From: Xylogone sp. PMI_703
Taxonomy: Eukaryota; Ascomycota; Leotiomycetes
Reading direction: 5' to 3'
NCBI GenBank assembly: GCA_021399445.1
Contig: JAJTUQ010000005.1
Span: forward strand, 4,960,001-5,024,000
DNA: 64,000 nucleotides
Part shown: piece after piece, positions 56,601-64,000 of the stretch
How the letters are laid out: the number at the start of each line of letters is the position of its first letter
How positions within the stretch are numbered: position 1 is the stretch's first letter
Translations under genes and position numbers: made by a program
Notes under the pieces: model-generated
What the model was told of the DNA's origin: nothing
Seen by the model: the letters and a program-made list of their open reading frames with translations, nothing else
The model's database searches: none

Positions 56601-59600
56601 AAGAAAGACATGCTTATAGATTTGCCAAGTTATGCTTGGAACCACGAGCATAAATACTGGTTCGAGGGTCGAACAAGTAAGAATTATAGGTTCCGAAAAT
56701 TCCCAAGACATGACCTCCTTGGTGCTCCAGTTGCGGATTGGAATCCACTAGAGCCTCGCTGGAGAAATATTCTCAGAGTAGCGGAAAACCCGTGGTTAAA
56801 GGATCACAAAATTACTGGCGTGGTTCTCTATCCAGCTGCGGCATCTCTCATTATGGCAATTGAAGCATCTCGTCAGCTTGCTGACCCCAGCCGAACTATC
56901 TCGGGATTCCAACTGAGGGAAATCGCGCTTCATCAAGCGCTAGCAGTACCTGAGAATAAAGACGGCGTGGAAACAATGCTGTATATGAGACCTCACGGTG
57001 ATAATAGCTTTGGAGGTTCTGCTTTGTGGTATGAATTCCATGTCTGTTCCTACAGCGAAGAATATGATTGGCGTGAACATTGTCGAGGACTGATCGCTAC
57101 GGAGTACGAGACTCAGGCGACTGACTCACTTGGCAAAGAGAGTGAAGCTGAAATCGAGGCTAGAGGCATCCAAGAGCTTATGAAGGAAGCAGAAGGTCGA
57201 TGCCGTAAAGAACTGGGCCGAAAACAGATGTATGACCACTACGAATCCATTGGGATGCAGTATGGACCTACCTTCCAGTCCATATATAACATCAAATACA
57301 CAGCAAACGAGGCGCTGGGAACTATCAAAGTTCCTGACATAAAAGCCATCATGCCTAATGGGTACTATCACAAACACGTCATCCACCCTATTACGCTCGA
57401 TAACCTATTCCAATTTTTATTGCCGGCTGTAGGACGTGGCATTGCGAGTCTCGATGAGCCAATCATACCTACTTTCATAGAGGAGCTCTGGGTATCCGCC
57501 TCTATCTCTACAAAAGCAGACTATACATTCTGCAGCTATGCAAGTGCCAAATGGATTAGCGCCCGAGAAGCAAGAGGGTGGGGTGTTCTCATGGATGAAA
57601 CCTGCGAGCTTCCTCAAGTCATTCTCAAGAACTTGGTGTCAAAGGTTGTCTATTCAGCAGACTTCTCTACCGCACCTCTTGAGAATCAGGTATCTCAAGG
57701 TGGTAGACAAATCGGTTCCTACAATGTTGAATGGAAGCCTGATATTAGCTTCATGAGCACAGATGAACTGATAAAGCTTTCTGGAGAAATTAGAGAAATG
57801 GCTCCAGAGGAGGTGATGTATGATCTTGAGCTAATGGGAATCACTTTCATCAGGGAAGCCCTCGAGGCTTTAGACAACGGCCCTGCTGTAGAGCTTCCTT
57901 CACATTATGAAAAATATGTCAAATGGATGAGAGAACAAGCCCGTCGGTTCGAACAAAACAGTATGATCCACCAGAAGGCTTCCGGAAACAAGGTAATTGA
58001 TAGAGAAGTCTTGGAGAAGCGAGTTGAGGAGGCTTCAGTTGACGGAAAAGTTATGACGAGGATCGGTCGCAAGCTCATTCCAATTCTCAAACAAGAAGCC
58101 GATGCTCTGGAACTACTAGTTAAGGACAATCTTCTAGACGAACTGTACGAGAAGTGTGTGGGTAGCGAGGCACTTCATCAGCATCTAGCCACGTATATAG
58201 ATGCTGCCACCTTTAAGAATCCTCAAATGGAGATTCTAGAAATTGGAGCTGGAACAGGCGCTGCGACAAGGACGATCCTCAAAGCGCTTACGGATCGAGG
58301 AAAACACAGAGTGGCAAGATACATGTATACCGACATATCAGCTGGATTTTTCGATAAAGCCAAGGAGAAGTTCCAAGACTGGATCGAAGTAATGTCTTAC
58401 AGAACACTCAATATCGAAGCAGACCCGATGGAGCAAGGGTTTGAACCTAATAAATACGACATGCTGGTTGCCTCCAACGTGCTGCACGCCACTACAAGCC
58501 TGGACGTTACACTGGCGAACGCCAAAAAGTTGTTGAAGCCTGGTGGAAAACTCATGTTGATGGAAATTACCAACCCAGAGTTACTCCGTACTCCATTTTC
58601 ATTTGGTTTGCTTCCAGGGTGGTGGTTGTCGAAGGAGAAGAATAGGAATTGGGGTCCCACCATCACAGCAACTGAATGGGATCGACTGCTCCAGCGACAC
58701 GGATTCGGTGCCTTTGACCATGTTATCCGTGATATTCAGGATCCCCATTATCATCAAGTGAGCATGATAGTCAGCACATACTCACCAGATTACCAAAGCT
58801 CCGAAGCCGATGTAGTAGTGGTCACGTCCTCCAATGACAGTCAGTCGGCTCTTGTATCGGAAATACAACGCACTCTCGAGGGTCATGGCCAGACAATCAC
58901 AGTTATACCTTTCGCTTCTATCAGGAAATCTGATATTTCTCGCAAGCCATTCATATGCTTGGCTGAGCTTCATAAGAGTTTGCTTCATCAACTTAAACCG
59001 GACGAATATGAGGATCTCAAACACATGGTCATGGCAGCGTCAAGTATCGTGTGGGTGACAAAAGGAGGCGCCTTTGCTACAGAAAATCCACTCTCTGCAC
59101 TTTCCAATGGATTTGGACGAGTGATTAGGTCTGAACATGAAGCCTATCGATTTGTTAAACTTGATTTGCAGGATACCGAAGCAGTCCAGTCTGCAGCTAA
59201 CTCAATTACTCGAGTCTTCCTTGGTCTTCTGACCTCACCCACAACTACCGAGAATGAATATGCAAGTCATGACGGAACTCTATATCTTTCTCGATTGGTC
59301 CATGACGAGGAGTTTGCTGACGCGTTCGTTTCGCGAAATGCAAAACCTGATGCTCAACCTCTGCCGTTTGGGCAGGACGAGCGACCTCTAAAACTTGAAA
59401 TAGCGTCACCAGGAACATTGAGCAGTCTTCAATTTCAAGATGATGACATGTATGAACAAGAACTCGGCCCCAATGAGATTGAAGTGAAAGTCAAAGCTGT
59501 CGGACTGAACTTCAAGGATGTAATGATTGCCATGGGTCAGCTCAGCGACACTTGGCTAGGCAACGAATGCTCAGGTATCATAACCAAGATAGGCAAGGAT

Positions 59601-61694
59601 GTGAGAGACTTTAAGATTGGAGACCGAGTTTGTGGTGTCACTGTGGGATCCTTCCGAACGTTCTACAAAGATGATGCTCGACTTTTCCAAAAGATCCCTG
59701 ATGACATGAGTTTCACAGAAGCTGCTGCAATACCACTGGTCTACTGCACAGCGTACTTTGCTCTCTTTGATCTTGCGCATATGAAGAAGGGAGAGAGTAT
59801 TCTCATCCACGCCGCCGCTGGAGGTGTGGGCCAAGCAGCTATTGTACTGTCACAACTCCTAGGGGCTGAGATTTTCGTCACAGTCGGCACTACAGAGAAG
59901 AAAAACTTCTTGATGGAGACATACGGCATAAAGGAGGACCATATATTCTCCAGCCGAGACCTTTCATTCGCCAAGGGTGTCATGCGTATGACTAAAGATC
60001 GCGGCGTTGACGTACTATTGAACTCTCTGTCCGGGGAGGCCCTTCGGCAATCCTGGAAACTCATGGCGCCGTTTGGCCGATTTATTGAGATTGGAAGACG
60101 TGACATTGACCTGAACAAGCGCCTCGAGATGAGCGTCTTCGCAAAGAGTGTAACGTTTGCCTCCGTTGCCATCGTGTTGAAAGACAATAGAGACTTGGCA
60201 GGGAGAATTATGAAAGACGTGATGGAGCTAGTTCGGAAGAAAGAGATAGGCGCAGCAAAGCCATTGACGGTCTTTCCATTCTCAGAGATTGAGGCTAGTT
60301 TCCGTCTCATGCAAGCTGGAAAGCATATTGGGAAGATTGTTCTCGAGCCCCACGATGATGACATCGTACCGGTAAGTTCATGTCAATAGTATCCAAGCCA
60401 GTAAACTAACTTCCATGTAGGCGCTTCCTGCTATCAAGAAACAGAAATACTTCGATGAGAATGCATCTTATCTGATTGCCGGCGGCCTTGGAGGACTAGC
60501 TCGAAGTATGGTAAGATGGATGATTGATCGAAACCTCAAGAACGTAATTCTATGTTCGAGATCAGGACCGAATAGCGAAGTAGGAAAATCGATGATTAAG
60601 GAGTTACAAGAGAAAGGCGTGAACGCCGCTGTATACGCATGCGACGTGAGCGATGCCACACAGCTTGCTTCCGTTCTGAAGGATTGTCAACAAAAGATGC
60701 CTCCTATCAAGGGATGTATCCAGAGTGCAATGGTTTTGCGAGTAAGTCTCCTCCTTACATCCACATATTCCCGCTTTCTTCTAACTTCTTTTTCTAGGAT
60801 GCAACTTTTGAGAACATGTCTTATGAGGACTTCCAAGAACCTCTCCTCAGCAAAGTAAAAGGAAGCTGGAATCTCCACACTCTTCTTCCTCGCGACCTCG
60901 ACTTTTTCGTCATGCTCTCCTCCGCCTCCGGCATCACAGGCACCCGGGGCCAGGCCAACTACGCCGCTGGCAATACCTACCAAGATGCGCTTTCCCACTA
61001 CCGCATCAGCCAAGGCCTGCACTCCATCGCCATCGATCTGGGTTTCATTCTCTCCGTCGGGTACGTAGCCGAAGACGGCACATCAGAAATAGACAACCGT
61101 CTACACGCTTGGGGATTTGTCGGCATTCGCGAGGAAGAATTCCTCTCCATGCTTGAATACTGCATCAACCCGGCCACACCTCCACCAACTCTCACAACCT
61201 GCCAGATTGTTACCGGAATTGAGAATCCCGCCTTAATGCGTGCTAAAGGTCTGGAGAACCCGTACTACTTCCGTGATCCCTTCTTCAGCCATCTTCGCAT
61301 CTCCAACGGAGCGGACGATGCAGCTGCCCTCGGAGGCGACGAACAGGAACGTGAGATGACGGCACAAACGATCGCCGCATTGCGTGCTGCAACGTCTTTG
61401 CAGGAGGCAGCAGCAATCATCCGAGTGGCCTTCGTCGCCAAACTCTGCAAGGTGTTGAGTATAAATCCTGATGATATCGATGTCAACAAGCCGCTGCATA
61501 CCTACGGCGTTGACTCGCTTGTGGCGGTGGTGATCCGGTATTGGCTGTTCCGGGACTATCAGGCTGATGTGGCTGTGTTTGATATCATGGGTGGAAGTAC
61601 CATCGTAGGACTGAGTCTGAAGATTGTGACGAAAACGAAGTTTGTGGACAAGGCCTTGGTGCTGCAAGGGGAGCATGGAGAGAAGGAGGAGTGA
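53646..61694 (+). CDS. Highly reducing polyketide synthase (KS-MAT-DH-cMT-ER-KR-ACP)
   Basis: Six exons (53646-53834, 53888-54301, 54350-54946, 54996-60371, 60421-60741, 60798-61694) give 2,597 aa with all phases matching. KS: active-site Cys180 in DTACSSSL, His315 in EAHGTGTAAGDP, His357 in KTNLGHLEG. MAT: Ser668 in GHSSGE. DH: His1004 in LKDHKITGVVLYP, with a matching Asp in HPITLDNLFQ. cMT: SAM motif EIGAGTGAATR at about 1482. ER: LNFKDVMIAMG and HAAAGGVGQAA at about 2005. KR: IAGGLGGLAR at about 2212 and YAAGN. ACP: Ser2539 in YGVDSLVAV. All domains keep their key residues, and there is no thioesterase. The enzyme should make a reduced, possibly C-methylated chain in the cytosol. Neighbours supply candidate release (FSH1), oxidation (P450) and export (MFS). 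The product cannot be predicted. Confidence 0.95.
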
Positions 61695-62381
61695 GCAAAT
61701 CAACTAGAGAGCATGTGTCAAGAAGGCTTGATGATTGCACTGAAATCTATCCATTCAAACACGCCAAGGTATCGAACTATCTGGTGTTTTTGATCAAGCC
61801 TGAGTAGCTTACGATGTAAGCTCTGCTGCGCATGACTATGGAGTCAAGGATAGAGAGGGACCAGCAGATTAGTAGAAAGTGGTGAATGCCATCACATCCA
61901 GCTCTAAGCAAATGTATTGCTCATGAAGATCGCCTTAATTGATTTTTGACTACTATGCTTCGTGGCTTGTGTATACCGGCTCATTTGCTCTCCGACGAGC
62001 CCATGTATCGTGTTTTGCCAATGAGTCGGCCCCCTGACTACAGAAAGCTGCCAGCCAGGAGCTGATTCCCCTACTTTGCTCTGCGGCCAGAACATATACC
62101 TTTGTCCGGCTTTGAGCTCGGCTTCGCTAAGAGAAGAACTTGTTTGGGCTAAATTTAGGAAGGAAGCAATCCATCTAGGAGAGGGTATTATCATCTCCAT
62201 TACATATCCGATTCCTTCGCCCTAGATGGCTATTATTGCTCGTACTCCAATGTACCTTGACCTTTGCAGTCACCCATACTAAGCGATAGGTATCACATCT
62301 TCAGTTTGAAATCTAAAAATCAATACTCGTGCAGAATAAAAAGGGCTGAGTGCGATGGCAGACGGTGCTACTGCTAAAATC
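61695..62381. other. Intergenic between convergent PKS and WD40 genes
   Basis: 687 bp holding both 3' regions. A minus frame at 61904-62200 (98 codons) is fairly protein-like but has no recognised motif; I do not call it a gene. Confidence 0.45.
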
Positions 62382-64000
62382 TCACCGATATTCCGGAGGT
62401 AGCCACAGCAGTTTCTTCCCGTTCCATACGACCCACGAGTCGTTGTCAGACATCGCAAGCCCATAGCCTTGTAGACCCAACAACAAGATATTTTTACGGG
62501 GGGAGAGGTTCAGAGGTATAGCTCCCATATCGATGTGGAGAAGCGTCGTGGTGGCATCGAATGATAGGTAGGAAGGAGGCCGAGTGAGACAGTTTTCCTG
62601 GACCTTCTGCCCAGTTGCAAGGTCTCGAACTGTCACGGCATACCCTTTGTCCTGGCGATTGCCAAATGCCAACAACTGGGAGTCGAACGAGAAGGCTATT
62701 TTGTAAATAATATTCACGTGCCAGCTGTAGATGGTTCTCTGGGCTGCCGTGTCCCAGACGCGGAGCACTCTATTACCGGGGCGTGTCCTGCCATAGTATG
62801 CGAGAAGCTGCGAGTCGGCCGAGAGCGTCATTAGCCAGGTGGCTTTGAGATTGTGCGGAAACGACCACGTGACTTCCCGACCCGCGACTATATCCCAGAA
62901 CCGTTTGGGGCCATCTCTATCTCCGAGACCGAACAAATTGTCTGGTGTCTCCTTTAGTCCGATGATTCTGTTGTTAAGCCAAAATACATTGGGTGCACGC
63001 CGCGAGTTGCCAGTTTCCACTCCCTTAATTCGTGGACCGTAGCAATCTTTCAGACCTCCAAGAGCTCATCGTTACCCGATATACACGCTCGATATGTGAA
63101 GTCAGGGGAGAGATAATGCTCGCCATCCCATCTATGAATTTCCCGTCCCGTGTGCGCATCCCAGACTATCGTCTTGTCCTTGGACCGCGACGCGAGGAGC
63201 CTGGAATCCGATGAATACGCCAGCAATTCTGTAGGATAGTGGTGGCCGGCGGGCACTGGTGATGCCTGCTGTGCGGCAACGTCCCAGATCTTGACGCCTC
63301 TTTGTGAACCGGATGCCAACAACTTGCCGTCTGCCGAGAATGTCAGCGACTCGATATAATCGCTATTATGGTCAACGAACGTTTGGATTTTCTGTCCAGT
63401 CGCGATGTCCCAGACACAAACGTCATTAATGCCATTACCGGTACGTGCCTCTACTGCCGCTAGGAGTTTCGAGTCGGGAGATAATGCCATTCGTTTTTTA
63501 GGTCCAGACTTTCCACGTATTCTAATTGTTTGGGCTACTTGTCTAGTCGCTGTTTCCCAGACCTCGATCTGATATTCTTCGTCGTGGGCGGAAGTCCCCT
63601 GCAATACCGCCGTAAACTTTGAGTTGATGATCGACTCTAATGGCCAGATCACGCTCCGTGAGAGAACGCTTCGCAACATGGTTACATCCCAGACCTGAGC
63701 TGCACCTCTAAAATCCTGCTCCTCATGCGTAACCAGTAGAAGTTTGGAGTCGGCCGAGAATGTGGCGCTAACAGGATGAAACTTACCACCACTCTCGAGT
63801 GTGCCCATGTTTTGCTTGGCTTCCATATCCCAAATTTCAATATCGCCATCACCGTTTTCCCCTGCCACAAGTAGCTGCGAATTATTAGGCTTAAATGCAA
63901 ATGAGAGCATCCGACAACCAATTCTGACTGTGTGAAGCTTGTATCCTGTTATCAAGTTCCAAACTCGGACTTCCCACAATGACATCGATGCTACGACCAT
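62382..64000 (-). CDS. WD40-repeat protein, C-terminal part of an NLR-type gene; partial, apparent frameshift
   Basis: Runs off the window edge at 64000 and ends at 62382. The upstream block (63050-64000) carries about six WD40 repeats, for example LTFSADGKLLASGSQRG followed by VKIWDVAAQQ. The downstream block (62382-63045) continues with VLRVWDTAAQ, VTVRDLATGQ and the tail GKKLLWLPPEYR, an ending common in fungal NACHT-WD40 and related NLR proteins. The two blocks lie in different frames. The first ends at a TGA (63050-63052), and the second reads on in frame as KDCYGPRIKGVETG immediately after it. A single-base deletion near 63050 explains this best; a 32-nt intron would be too short. So the gene is either inactivated, or truncated after the sixth or so repeat, or the assembly has a one-base error. 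The N-terminal NTPase or effector domain lies outside the window. Confidence 0.7.

Noticed and set aside
59741..60364. 207-codon minus frame inside the PKS
   Set aside because: Lies entirely opposite the ER/KR region of an intact PKS; Ser/Arg-rich shadow composition.
63018..63049. 32-nt intron joining the two WD40 blocks
   Set aside because: Too short for a spliceosomal intron here, and the downstream frame stays protein-like (KDCYGPRIKG) inside it; a one-base deletion is simpler.
1..64000. CRISPR arrays, rRNA, tRNA
   Set aside because: No regularly spaced direct repeats, no rRNA-like conserved blocks and no cloverleaf with A/B boxes noticed by eye. tRNA absence is not certain without a covariance search.

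Overview
The window is nuclear DNA of a filamentous ascomycete (Pezizomycotina; I cannot place it lower). Most genes are split by short introns of about 45-110 bp with GT..AG ends. The gene families are typical of this group: a highly reducing polyketide synthase, cytochrome P450s, Ure2p-like and eEF1B-gamma-like GSTs, sugar/H+ and multidrug MFS transporters, FSH1 hydrolases, and NLR-type ankyrin/WD40 proteins. I rebuilt the exon models by hand. All multi-exon CDS sums below are multiples of three unless stated, but no transcript evidence was available.

Layout. 1.7-5.5 kb is a small redox/detoxification block: a P450 (+), a MAPEG protein (+) and a Ure2p-like GST (-). 6.6-18.9 kb is an accessory, self-recognition-like island. 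It holds a 1,759-aa NLR-like protein (SesB-like hydrolase fold, degenerate NACHT, long ankyrin array, C-terminal ZZ zinc finger; -), a divergent 302-aa acidic orphan protein (+), and a 1,003-aa ankyrin + subtilisin (S8) protein (+). 20.1-27.4 kb holds a SAM methyltransferase of the Methyltransf_19 type best known from actinobacteria, a secreted alpha/beta hydrolase, a wrecked FAD monooxygenase and two convergent GSTs. 29.6-42 kb holds a 15-exon sugar transporter, a small secreted cysteine-containing protein, a P450 with an unclear 5' end, a cupin-like protein and a single-exon MFS transporter.

43.4-61.7 kb looks like a polyketide biosynthetic gene cluster: P450 (-), DHA-type MFS exporter (+), FSH1 hydrolase (-) and a complete HR-PKS (+; KS-MAT-DH-cMT-ER-KR-ACP, 2,597 aa, no thioesterase). 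The inferred division of labour is that the PKS builds a reduced, C-methylated chain, the FSH1 hydrolase releases it in trans (LovG-like), the P450 oxidises it and the MFS exports it. The window ends inside a WD40 protein (-) whose C-terminus is of the NLR-tail type and which carries an apparent frameshift.

The intergenic DNA is long, AT-rich and full of decayed short repeats. These include two clear MITE-like elements with about 30-bp terminal inverted repeats, a large imperfect palindrome, and a dispersed repeat present at 23.6 and 52.6 kb. No rRNA, tRNA or CRISPR array was seen.
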